From NCBI RefSeq assembly GCF_018861065.1, contig NZ_JAHKQO010000036.1, positions 707,865-771,864 on the forward strand: 64,000 bases of DNA, read 5' to 3'. Shown here in pieces: positions 56,183-64,000 of this stretch; the first letter of the stretch is position 1, and each line of letters starts with the position of its first letter. This stretch comes from Paraglaciecola arctica (GTDB lineage Bacteria > Pseudomonadota > Gammaproteobacteria > Enterobacterales > Alteromonadaceae). A program made the position numbers and the translations under genes. The notes under the pieces were generated by a model. That model had not been told where the DNA came from. It was given only the letters and a program-made list of their open reading frames with translations, and made no database searches.

Positions 56183-57637
56183 ATGACAGGAAAAAAAAGC
56201 TTCGAATGTGCCTCTGGTAAAGAACATACCTTCGTTGTTAAACAAGCTAAGCTTATTCAAGTTGAAATATTGGATGGCGCAGAAGACAAGTTTCTGCCCA
56301 ATAACGGATCTCAATTTGTTAACTTAGACCGCGACAATAAGTGGGTCGACAATAAATCTGTAACGAGTTTGGGGCGATTAGGGTTTAAACCCAAAATTTA
56401 TGTAAAATTTGACTTACCAGGTGTTAGCGAATTTACGCTAAAAGCCATACCTGATGGCAAAAACCCTAGCTATACAGACGACGAAAAAACCCGCAACAGT
56501 CTGTTTAAATTTATTGAAGAAGAAAAAACCTATCAAACAGAAAGTTCCGGTGAACTAGTTATCAGCGATGCTTTTCTTAGCGTCGGGGGTAAAAGCACTT
56601 TTCATTTTGAGATTAAAGACACTCAAGGAACAACGCTTCAAACCAAAAAACTCGAGACACTACGGAAAATATTTGTACAGCAAATTAAAATGACCGGTGA
56701 TGCTGGAAAGTCTGCAGCGGGCTCTATTGGTACTGTTGAGTCCGAGTATAAAAAACAAGGTTTTGTTATTGAATCGTTGCCAGAAAAAACCATGCCTGAA
56801 ATGGAAAATATTGGAGCCAACGATTCTGCATCTTATAAAAGTGCCGTAAAAAAAGCGTACCAAAGCTCAGACGGCAAGAAAAAAGAGCCTTATAGTTTAG
56901 TAGTGGGGTATACCAGTCACTTAGCGGTAAAAACCAGCGGTAGGCAGTTATCAAAAACCAATGTATCAGTTGGTCCAGGCAGTTCAGCTATTACCATCAA
57001 TGTTGCCGGCCCAGGTAAAACCAATCCAGCCGTAAGAACAAAGTACCTATGGCAAGAAATCGTTAGCGGTGAAAGTTGGTTTGAAAGTGCTTCATTTAAA
57101 GATGCGACTAGTGGAGTAGTCACCGCTATTGATGAAAAATATTGCACCGCTATTGCTGTTAACGCGGCCAATCCCAACGCTAGCTCTAAAGTAAAGATAG
57201 ATGTGAGTAAATTACCTAGGGGAACCGGCACTGTTACCTTAAAGGTCACTTGGGTAGACAGAATGCGTGCGGGTTTGTCTTTTGGGGGCAGCAATCTTAT
57301 ATGTGTTTGCACTAAAGCTTGGTGGAAAAACAAAAGCTCAGCGCAACAAAACGAGGTCATCATTCACGAGATTGGCCACAAAATTGGCATGGTTCCAGGA
57401 GGAACCGGCAAGTTACCAGACAAAACTGACACTTTTTATGACTCCAGTAAGGGTCATGTGGGCACCCACTGTCATCATGGTATACCTGCAGGACAAGCAC
57501 GTTATGATTCGGCGACTGATGCTGCATTGTCTGATTGTGTGATGTATGGCTCAACCAATAGTCATTCAGCATTTTGTGAACACTGTAGTGTTGCTGCCAA
57601 GAAACAAGACATCAATTCGGGCTGGCCGGCGCTCTAG
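56183..57637 (+). CDS. Putative T6SS effector metallopeptidase (metzincin-like)
   Basis: 484 aa, with a good ribosome-binding site (AGGGAAG). The first ~360 residues are beta-rich and unrecognised. The C-terminus carries a zinc-protease motif HEIGHKIGMVPGG (His395, Glu396, His399). About 25 residues later comes GHVGTHCHHG (His425, His429, Cys430), which can give the third ligand, then DCVMYGS (Cys452, Met454), like a metzincin Met-turn, and CEHC (Cys465, Cys468). The HExxHxxG ... CxM ... CxxC order recalls archaemetzincins. No signal peptide is present, as expected of a T6SS cargo. It lies between a possible adaptor and a lipoprotein. Toxic role and delivery are inference. Confidence 0.65.
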   Translation: MTGKKSFECASGKEHTFVVKQAKLIQVEILDGAEDKFLPNNGSQFVNLDRDNKWVDNKSVTSLGRLGFKPKIYVKFDLPGVSEFTLKAIPDGKNPSYTDDEKTRNSLFKFIEEEKTYQTESSGELVISDAFLSVGGKSTFHFEIKDTQGTTLQTKKLETLRKIFVQQIKMTGDAGKSAAGSIGTVESEYKKQGFVIESLPEKTMPEMENIGANDSASYKSAVKKAYQSSDGKKKEPYSLVVGYTSHLAVKTSGRQLSKTNVSVGPGSSAITINVAGPGKTNPAVRTKYLWQEIVSGESWFESASFKDATSGVVTAIDEKYCTAIAVNAANPNASSKVKIDVSKLPRGTGTVTLKVTWVDRMRAGLSFGGSNLICVCTKAWWKNKSSAQQNEVIIHEIGHKIGMVPGGTGKLPDKTDTFYDSSKGHVGTHCHHGIPAGQARYDSATDAALSDCVMYGSTNSHSAFCEHCSVAAKKQDINSGWPAL

Positions 57638-57678
57638 GTATGACTAACCCTAAATTGACCAATACAGACTCGCTATAA

Positions 57679-58263
57679 ATGAGTATTAAGTTTCATTGTG
57701 CGTGTCTAGCATTTAGCTTATTAACACTGTCAGCATGTCAGGCATATTCAACTCCAAGGAGCCAATTCGTGGCAAATAACAATGCGGATTTCAAAAGTAT
57801 TGAATTAAATTCAGATTCAAAAAACCTTTGTTCACCTGATATCAGTACTCAATCTGATTTTATAGGCGTAGCCATTAACGTACCAACTGAGGTTGAATTT
57901 GAAGCAGCAAAACCGGCCGAGGATGGCAGTTTTACTGTTATTCCAATATGTGGATTTTACCAACTAGATTTAGCCGAACTAAGCAAAGACTCTGTTATAC
58001 AATTGTTTGCCATGAACGTTGAAACTCAACAAGTGTATCGCGGCAATCTAATCGAAGAAGATGCGGGTACAGAAGAACCTATGCCATTTGATGAGCCAGA
58101 ATTACAACCACAAGATCTCGAGGGGCAATTGCTTTCTGCTTATTTTAATCCAAACTTGGTTCAGTATGTAGATTTGCCAATAGCAGAGGCCACTTACAAA
58201 ATTTTGGTGCAGATTGGGCAGGTAAAATCGAATGTTGTAGAAGTCAAAATAAGTCGCAAATAG
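57679..58263 (+). CDS. Small lipoprotein, possible immunity partner
   Basis: 194 aa with signal peptide and lipobox LSAC (Cys20), so membrane-anchored facing the periplasm. The rest is acidic and rich in Glu/Asp/Asn with no recognised domain. It begins 41 bp after the metzincin-like gene on the same strand. Immunity proteins of periplasm-acting T6SS effectors are often encoded directly downstream and exported as lipoproteins, so this is the natural candidate. No homology is claimed. Confidence 0.6.
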   Translation: MSIKFHCACLAFSLLTLSACQAYSTPRSQFVANNNADFKSIELNSDSKNLCSPDISTQSDFIGVAINVPTEVEFEAAKPAEDGSFTVIPICGFYQLDLAELSKDSVIQLFAMNVETQQVYRGNLIEEDAGTEEPMPFDEPELQPQDLEGQLLSAYFNPNLVQYVDLPIAEATYKILVQIGQVKSNVVEVKISRK

Positions 58264-58270
58264 TGGAAGG

Positions 58271-59074
58271 TTATTTTTCTACTACTCGAATAAAACTATC
58301 CTCATCAAAAACACTGCTATGCACTATGGTATCGTTATGAATAGCAGCGGCAAAGGTCAAGTCTGAATCGGCTTGTGATAAAGCAATACGGTAGTTGGCA
58401 ATCTCATCACATAGATAATTATTACATGTGAAGGAACGTAAATCCCTTGGTAACGTACACCCATTTTTACCGAGAAACACGCAAGAATATTCATAGCTCT
58501 GGTCAGGAAAATGCTCACTATATAGTGTTAGAAGTTCATTTTCGGTGAGTGCTGCTGATTGTAAGCTTAAAATATGTTTTAGCGATGGATAGTCCAAGAA
58601 AGCATGTGTTTTTCCAAGGTTACAACAATTTCCCATACAAGTAGCGCATGCTTTCCCAATTAACTCCGCTTCTTTTTCTGGTGTCGGGGGCAATAAGGTT
58701 TCGCAATAAACTTCACTCCCTTGTGAATTATTTTCTTTACTATCCTCATAAATAGCACTTAAATGATGCAAGAACATCTGTTTTCTTTCAGGATTTGAAT
58801 CTTCCAATATATTGGTGTTTGCCGGTAATAGCGCGACTACGGGAGTGATGTTTTCTATATCAATAACAAGCCTTGAAGGTAGGTCGTTAGTCGCAGCGCT
58901 TTGGGTGAAATCTTGGATTTGTGTGTTTAATTGTTCTGATAGTCGCTGTTTCTTTGCGACCAAATACTTGCGAACCTTAGCACGCTGACAAGCACCCTTT
59001 TCACAATAGTGGCTTCTAGCATATTGGGTATTAGATAAAGCCACATTGCAATGATGACATTGGTAGTCTGGCAT
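58271..59074 (-). CDS. YkgJ-like cysteine-cluster protein with N-terminal zinc ribbon
   Basis: 267 aa. The N-terminus has a zinc-finger-like set CHHC (5-8), then CEKGAC; the C-terminal half has the YkgJ-type metal-chelating cysteine pattern CATCMGNCC (~143-151), CVFLGKNGCTLP and TCNNYLC. YkgJ-family proteins are thought to bind zinc or iron. A middle segment (~30-120) is helical and unrecognised. It converges on the lipoprotein gene with a 7-bp gap. Its place inside a type VI region is unexplained. Confidence 0.65.
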   Translation of the reverse strand: MPDYQCHHCNVALSNTQYARSHYCEKGACQRAKVRKYLVAKKQRLSEQLNTQIQDFTQSAATNDLPSRLVIDIENITPVVALLPANTNILEDSNPERKQMFLHHLSAIYEDSKENNSQGSEVYCETLLPPTPEKEAELIGKACATCMGNCCNLGKTHAFLDYPSLKHILSLQSAALTENELLTLYSEHFPDQSYEYSCVFLGKNGCTLPRDLRSFTCNNYLCDEIANYRIALSQADSDLTFAAAIHNDTIVHSSVFDEDSFIRVVEK

Positions 59075-59197
59075 AACAAAATATTCCTTTTTATCGAGCT
59101 GACGTTTTACCCAATACCCACCTAAGCTTTAAAAACCACAGCTAGGCTATTAATCGATATTCCTTATCGATACACAATCAAAAAGCTAGTCAACAAT

Positions 59198-60595
59198 TTA
59201 CATTTCATGGACAACTTTGATCTTATCACCGAATATCCGAACGCAATTTTTACTTCTGAAACTAACAAAAGGATTGATTCCTTGTGTTTGAATGCTCGTG
59301 AGCTGTTTTTCAGACAACAAATACTCACCGCAAGGGTGTAGTTTTTGCTCATCGTCTTGTTCGTAAACAAATGCAGGAAGTTCAGTTATATGGGAATCAA
59401 ATGGGACATTGCCATGGTATTGGCGGATCAATAATCGCGCGCAGGCAAAGGCGCTACTCCCCCACAACAATTGACTGTGTTGATGCTGATGCTGAAACTC
59501 TTCAAATCTAAAAACATCAACTTCTTCATGTTTTTCGCCATAAGGAATGCGGAATAACATTCGAGGATAAGTTAGTGCAACATGACGGGACTGAGGCGTC
59601 TTACGAAATTGCTGCCACAGTGACGCTTCATCAGCATTAACAAGACTATCTGTTGCGCCAGCCACAAGTTGGCAATTAAGGGATTCGGCAACACTCGCTA
59701 AATAATTCAAGGTAGTTACGTCATCACTACTGTCTGCAAACTGATGATCACTAATGATGACATCGTAAGTGTCAATATCGCAATCTTTTATATGTTGGCT
59801 TAATTTTGCTAGCAAATCCGGATCACCAGAAACGGCATTTTTGAGAGATTCACTATTAGAATTGATAATATAAAAAAGTTGCTCTTCATCATCGTACTCT
59901 TCATTGAAGATGACATCTCTAACGGACCGCCACAAGGCCTCTAATCCTTGAAATTCCTCGCCATGTATTATTGAACGCATCAGTTCCTCTATTGCGGTAT
60001 CAATAAACACCAGCAAACTTTGGTGCTCTGGCTTGGCATCTTTAATAATATGTGGGCTAAGTATACTAGCTAAGAAATTATCTATGTTTCCTTTGGTTTG
60101 AGGAGTTGAACTGGGTGTGGGTGCTGATTGTTTTTGACCTAAGAGACGTTCAAACATATCGTCGTTGTTTTCTAGCCCTGATGCTTTATCAGAGTCAATA
60201 TCATCTGTAGGTTGTGATTCAGCGCCAATTTGGAAGGTTGAAATAATCTCTTGTGCCGCTTTCTCTGCGGTAGTTGAATTGCTTAATTCCTTCTTTAAAC
60301 GGCGTAAGTGACTGAAAATACGCTCTTCAAATAAACTATCTGGGTGAAAATCTTCTAATTCACTAAAACTAAGCTGCTGACCAGAAGGCAGTGTAATAGT
60401 GGGGCATAATTTAGCCATCACTTGATCGAAGTTATCGATGTCAATTTTTAGTATTTTGTTACCGGAGCTATTGGACTCCTGTGAACAATTGCCACTAAAA
60501 TCACCTAAAAAATACATTCTCATGGGTTTGCTCGCACCAATAGGTTGAGCGTTGTTACTATTAAATCCAAATTCAAAATCGAGTCTACCTGACAT
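59198..60595 (-). CDS. T6SS sheath-related protein (TssB-like start fused to TssC-like domain)
   Basis: 465 aa. The N-terminus has MRMYFLGDFSG (~26-36), the motif found near the start of TssB-type sheath proteins, with PSGQQLSFSELEDFHPDSLF after it, also TssB-like. From ~180 it matches TssC-type: IEELMRSIIHGEEFQGLEAL (the EFQGLEA motif), then VIISDHQF and YPRMLFRIPYGE. True TssB (~170 aa) and TssC (~490 aa) are separate, so this is a single shorter chain, probably an accessory or specialised sheath-like factor. A good ribosome-binding site (GGGGAA) precedes the ATG. Role in assembly is inference. Confidence 0.7.
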   Translation of the reverse strand: MSGRLDFEFGFNSNNAQPIGASKPMRMYFLGDFSGNCSQESNSSGNKILKIDIDNFDQVMAKLCPTITLPSGQQLSFSELEDFHPDSLFEERIFSHLRRLKKELSNSTTAEKAAQEIISTFQIGAESQPTDDIDSDKASGLENNDDMFERLLGQKQSAPTPSSTPQTKGNIDNFLASILSPHIIKDAKPEHQSLLVFIDTAIEELMRSIIHGEEFQGLEALWRSVRDVIFNEEYDDEEQLFYIINSNSESLKNAVSGDPDLLAKLSQHIKDCDIDTYDVIISDHQFADSSDDVTTLNYLASVAESLNCQLVAGATDSLVNADEASLWQQFRKTPQSRHVALTYPRMLFRIPYGEKHEEVDVFRFEEFQHQHQHSQLLWGSSAFACARLLIRQYHGNVPFDSHITELPAFVYEQDDEQKLHPCGEYLLSEKQLTSIQTQGINPFVSFRSKNCVRIFGDKIKVVHEM

Positions 60596-60657
60596 TTTTA
60601 TTCCCCAAAGAGTAATGTATGTAATTAACTATTGGCTGCAATTGAGCACTCACTTTA

Positions 60658-61140
60658 CTATCTCAATGGCAACCACAAGATATGCTGTGGCCCTGTGTGA
60701 CCTAGGATATATTTCTCTCCAGTATCAGACCAGCCGCCTCGACAACATGACTTATAGGCCCCTGTGTTATTAACGTTAACTAACATGTAGGCACCTCGCG
60801 CCATAGGAACAACACCACGTAGGTAAAAAGACATCATGCGGCAAGTTTCAGTCCCCAGCCCCTGCTCCTGTTTATCTTGGTCAATAATAAAAGAGCGAAT
60901 CCCAGGCGTGTCGGCTGAAGCAAAAGCAAGATTAAAATGAAACCGAGTATCGACACGAAACATGCCAACAACAGAGCCCTTTTTCTTAATTACATGCACA
61001 CTAAAACCAGCCTCTGGTCCGGCCGAAATATCGAAACTCAGATCGGCAAAAACGTTTTGGAATGGTTTAACGGACAACCCTTGCACTGCCGTTATGTCTT
61101 CATCAGCTAAAGGCGCAATAGTGACTGGGTTACGAAGCAT
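60658..61140 (-). CDS. GNAT-like N-acetyltransferase
   Basis: 160 aa. The acetyl-CoA-binding motif A-like part is DKQEQGLGTETCRMMSFYL (~88-106), and the late LVNVNNTGAYKSCCRGGW resembles the GNAT segment in which Asn and Tyr contact the cofactor. The start has AAGGAT 10 bp before the ATG. Encoded next to T6SS-related genes; a role in modifying a T6SS protein or as a cargo is possible but not supported by anything further in the sequence. Confidence 0.65.
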   Translation of the reverse strand: MLRNPVTIAPLADEDITAVQGLSVKPFQNVFADLSFDISAGPEAGFSVHVIKKKGSVVGMFRVDTRFHFNLAFASADTPGIRSFIIDQDKQEQGLGTETCRMMSFYLRGVVPMARGAYMLVNVNNTGAYKSCCRGGWSDTGEKYILGHTGPQHILWLPLR

Positions 61141-61328
61141 TTTGTTTATCCTTGAAAATAACTAGTGATCTATTTGGTAGTTGCTAGTAGTCGTAATTCA
61201 GATAAAACTAAACGCAGCAGCATTTACCAAAAGCCATGGTGTTTATGCCGCGTCAAATTAAACCTTTGTTTCCTATTCGGGCGGCATTCATTGCAACTTA
61301 TAAGCAACGTAAATTCAATAGAAAATGC

Positions 61329-62750
61329 TTAAACAATAGATAAATGCGGGTTGTTTAATTTTCTAGGTACGTTTCGTTCAATCATTTTCCAGCGCTCGAG
61401 AAGAACGAGCTCTGATTCATTTTCTGCGTATAAGTCGCCCATCATTTTGAATAGTGCTTGTCGCGCCAAAAGGCACATTTCCACATTTTCTTTTACCGGC
61501 AAGAACCATATTTTTCCCTTGTTCTTGAATCCATGTTCGTTGACATAGGTCCAAAAAAGGTTGGCAGCACCCCAATGAATATTGTGAAAATCAATACTTA
61601 TGGCGGTGTCGACTGAAGCTCCCACTCCCATGACAGCGCCTGCCTTAGCGCCGAAACTAACATTGCCGAAAAGGCTGCATTCAAAGTGTGCCCCAGCGCT
61701 ACCACCTATGCCTGCCATAGCCGTAGCAGTTACTTTAGCTTTTGTTATTTCACGGCCTCCCAGCTTTAGGGTACCGTGGGCTGCTGCGGTTACTTTGACT
61801 CCAGCGAAAGCCTCGGCACCTACTTTAACTTTGACCCCATTGTAGTCAATTGTGAATTCAGCTTCGGCGCTAGCGAGCGCCCCTGCTAACGCGTCGATTT
61901 CTATCCCAGCTTCCAGCACATCGAATACGTCACAGCTCACATTGGTCTTGAAATGTATACTCAATTCGGCTTCCACTTTCCCTTTAGCGCTGAAGCCACT
62001 TTGTGAGACATTGACATTGCCTTGCACTCTGCCTCGGGCACCTGCAAACAGTTCTGCATCGGCATGCACCTTTAACCCTGAATATTGCATGTCCAATTGG
62101 CCCTTCATTTCCATTCCTGCTCGCGCACTAGCATCGAAACATAATGTTTTAGCCATTCCTGTTTTTGTATAGGACTTTTTGACTTGGTAATCTGCACCTT
62201 TCCACAGGCTCATCTCAGTTGTAAAATGCTGTTTTTTAAGCACAACTGCGGCATCAGCAAGTAATATTTCGAGTATTGGACGAACTTTAACGGGATCAAA
62301 TTGCATAAGTTCATGCATAGCCCAATGACCACCGTCATCTGGGTAGTTGGGTTCGGTAGTGCCTGCGGCTACTGCCTGCCAGTAATCAAGTAGCAAAAAT
62401 TTCTCTGTGAGCACATAGTATTTCGCATCAATTAATTCCATCTTTGTGGCTTGCACAGCTGCACTTGGGGTATTGGCTGGCAGGTGACTCGTAAAGAAAC
62501 TTCGATAGGTTGTTTCAAAAGTATAACGCATTCCAGCTGCTGCTTTAGGGCTGAGCTTGCCATAGACCTGCATAGCGTCTATCGCCTCTTGAATGACTTT
62601 TTTGCGGGTAGATTTATAAGGTCCGCCCTTTAAAAACGATTTTTTCAATTCGGGAAAAAATTTATTTTGGCAATGGAACTGAAAATCGAAGGGGGGTTTT
62701 GCCATAGCAGTATAGAACTGGTCCAGACAAGTTTTTGAGTTGAAAGACAC
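61329..62750 (-). CDS. Large Ala/Gly-rich protein of the T6SS region, candidate effector
   Basis: 473 aa, no signal peptide. Residues ~1-200 are helical and mixed. Residues ~210-400 form several repeats of amphipathic beta type with many Ala, Gly, Val and Lys (e.g. VKVGAEAFAGVKVTAAAHGT and KAGAVMGVGASVDTAISIDF), regular alternation as in pore-forming or membrane-inserting beta proteins. The last ~70 residues are helical. I do not recognise a family. It is flanked by ClpV and the GNAT gene, so an accessory T6SS protein or effector is likely. Confidence 0.6.
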   Translation of the reverse strand: MSFNSKTCLDQFYTAMAKPPFDFQFHCQNKFFPELKKSFLKGGPYKSTRKKVIQEAIDAMQVYGKLSPKAAAGMRYTFETTYRSFFTSHLPANTPSAAVQATKMELIDAKYYVLTEKFLLLDYWQAVAAGTTEPNYPDDGGHWAMHELMQFDPVKVRPILEILLADAAVVLKKQHFTTEMSLWKGADYQVKKSYTKTGMAKTLCFDASARAGMEMKGQLDMQYSGLKVHADAELFAGARGRVQGNVNVSQSGFSAKGKVEAELSIHFKTNVSCDVFDVLEAGIEIDALAGALASAEAEFTIDYNGVKVKVGAEAFAGVKVTAAAHGTLKLGGREITKAKVTATAMAGIGGSAGAHFECSLFGNVSFGAKAGAVMGVGASVDTAISIDFHNIHWGAANLFWTYVNEHGFKNKGKIWFLPVKENVEMCLLARQALFKMMGDLYAENESELVLLERWKMIERNVPRKLNNPHLSIV

Positions 62751-62963
62751 GGTATTCTCCTTTTGGTATTAAGAACCAATTAAGTTTCGCCATAACAACT
62801 TTTACAAACGTGACTTCATGTAAAATGAGACAATTTGGCAGAATCATATTAACAGGGCATATTTACTTTAATTTAAATGTGTGTGTACTACCTGAGTAAT
62901 CTAGATTAAAGCGTAACCCTCAAACAACCAAATGCTCGAGGGTTACTTGTAGATTTTTAGCAA

Positions 62964-64000
62964 CTAATGACTTAACTCATAGACAAATTCATCGTCTTTA
63001 GCACTCACTTCAACCTTACTAATGGGTTGGCCTTCTAGCATATGCGTCAAGAACTTATGACTGACTTCAGGCAATAAAGTATTGGTCAGTATGGAGTCGA
63101 TCATACGTCCACCACTTTCTAATTCAGTACAACGGCTGACGACTAAGTCGACTACCGAATCGTCGTAAACAAAGTCGATACCTTGACCACTTTCAACACG
63201 ATCTTTAATTCGATCCAATTGCAATTTAGTGATGGATTTAATCATCTCATCAGACAATGGATAATAAGGAATAGTCACTATGCGACCAAGCAATGCTGCC
63301 GGGAATACTTGAAGTTGAGGCTCACGTAATGCTTTTGCGATGCCATCTGGTTCTGGCATAAGATCAGGGTCTTTACACATGTTCATAATTAGCTCACTAC
63401 CTACATTAGAAGTAAGCAAAATAAGGGTATTCTTAAAGTCGATCATTCGACCTTCTCCGTCTTCCATTACACCTTTATCGAATACTTGGAAGAAAATTTC
63501 ATGCACATCCGAATGGGCTTTTTCTACTTCATCTAACAAAACCACTGAATAAGGCTTGCGGCGCACCGCTTCAGTTAAAATACCGCCTTCACCATAACCC
63601 ACGTAACCTGGAGGTGCCCCTTTAAGGGTGGATACTGTGTGGGCTTCTTGGAACTCACTCATATTTATGGTGATGACGTTCTGTTCACCACCATACAAGG
63701 CTTCCGCTAAAGCCAATGCAGTTTCTGTTTTACCTGTACCTGACGGACCACATAACATAAACACACCTATGGGTTTGTTAGGATTATCTAACCCTGCCCT
63801 AGACGTTTGGATACGTTTAGCAATCATTTCCATACCGTGATCTTGACCTATTACCCGTTGTTTCATGACATTGGCTAAATTAAGTACAGTTTTCACTTCG
63901 TCGTTGACCATTTTACCGACTGGCACCCCGGTCCAATCGGCGACTACCGAAGCCACTGCTTGCTCGTCACAAGCTGGCAGAATTAGCGGAGTTTCACCTT
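62964..64000 (-). CDS. clpV: T6SS ATPase ClpV/TssH, C-terminal part (5' end outside window)
   Basis: AAA+ protein that disassembles contracted type VI sheaths for reuse. The frame stays open to the window edge, so only the C-terminal ~345 residues are seen. Visible: SVVADWTGVPVGKMV, second Walker A GPSGTGKTETALALAEALYG, NMSEFQEAHTVSTLKGAPPG, Walker B VVLLDEVEKAH, and the C-terminal D2-small domain. The SEFQEAHTVSTLKGAPPGY wording fits ClpV better than ClpB. It marks the right side of the window as part of a type VI secretion cluster. Confidence 0.9.
   Translation of the reverse strand, partial: GETPLILPACDEQAVASVVADWTGVPVGKMVNDEVKTVLNLANVMKQRVIGQDHGMEMIAKRIQTSRAGLDNPNKPIGVFMLCGPSGTGKTETALALAEALYGGEQNVITINMSEFQEAHTVSTLKGAPPGYVGYGEGGILTEAVRRKPYSVVLLDEVEKAHSDVHEIFFQVFDKGVMEDGEGRMIDFKNTLILLTSNVGSELIMNMCKDPDLMPEPDGIAKALREPQLQVFPAALLGRIVTIPYYPLSDEMIKSITKLQLDRIKDRVESGQGIDFVYDDSVVDLVVSRCTELESGGRMIDSILTNTLLPEVSHKFLTHMLEGQPISKVEVSAKDDEFVYELSH

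Overview
The window reads as chromosome from a marine, polysaccharide-degrading gammaproteobacterium of the Alteromonadaceae type (Paraglaciecola/Glaciecola-like). This rests on AT-rich coding sequence, a LacI-controlled N-acetylglucosamine regulon with FucP-type uptake, a lipoprotein xylanase and chitobiase, TonB-dependent uptake and a type VI secretion locus. Genus-level placement is inference.

Layout. (1) 1-4.3 kb: an RND efflux pair (adaptor, cut by the window edge, and transporter) ending at a strong terminator. (2) 4.4-10 kb, minus strand: a tight operon of a patatin phospholipase with two cyclic-nucleotide-binding domains followed by a DevB/DevC/DevA-type ABC exporter whose ATPase carries an extra GAF-like domain. 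A small FHA protein follows on the plus strand. (3) 10.8-29.1 kb: carbohydrate metabolism. It holds a GH2 beta-galactosidase with a divergent AraC regulator, a LacI regulator, nagB, nagK, nagA, nagP and a GH20 hexosaminidase. Three copies of one 14-bp palindrome (TGACAACGCTGTCA) each sit just downstream of a promoter-like sequence. After these come a HAD-type lipoprotein, an exonuclease, a polysaccharide deacetylase and a GH10 xylanase. (4) 29.2-47.7 kb: a CoA-based catabolic island. It has three thiolases, a carotenoid-cleavage-type oxygenase, two acyl-CoA ligases, a nitronate monooxygenase-like protein, a TonB receptor, a class III CoA transferase, a PaaN-type aldehyde dehydrogenase, an acyl-CoA dehydrogenase and a double HxlR regulator; the substrate is unknown. 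(5) 48-54.9 kb: a six-gene operon combining the two halves of D-glutamate cyclase (DUF1445 and DUF4392), the three 5-oxoprolinase subunits PxpABC and a D-2-hydroxyacid dehydrogenase, preceded by a decayed LysR gene. (6) 55.7-64 kb: the edge of a type VI secretion locus, with ClpV/TssH, a TssB/TssC-like protein, candidate effectors including a metzincin-like protease, a lipoprotein that may be its immunity partner, a YkgJ-like cysteine protein and a GNAT enzyme.

The most interesting signals are: a predicted NagR-controlled small RNA between nagB and nagK; a 38-codon remnant resembling the start of a SIS-domain deaminase (NagB-II) between nagK and nagA, suggesting replacement by the classical NagB; the split D-glutamate cyclase/5-oxoprolinase operon; the metzincin-like T6SS effector candidate; and the orphan carotenoid-oxygenase catabolic island. 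No rRNA, tRNA or CRISPR array was seen.
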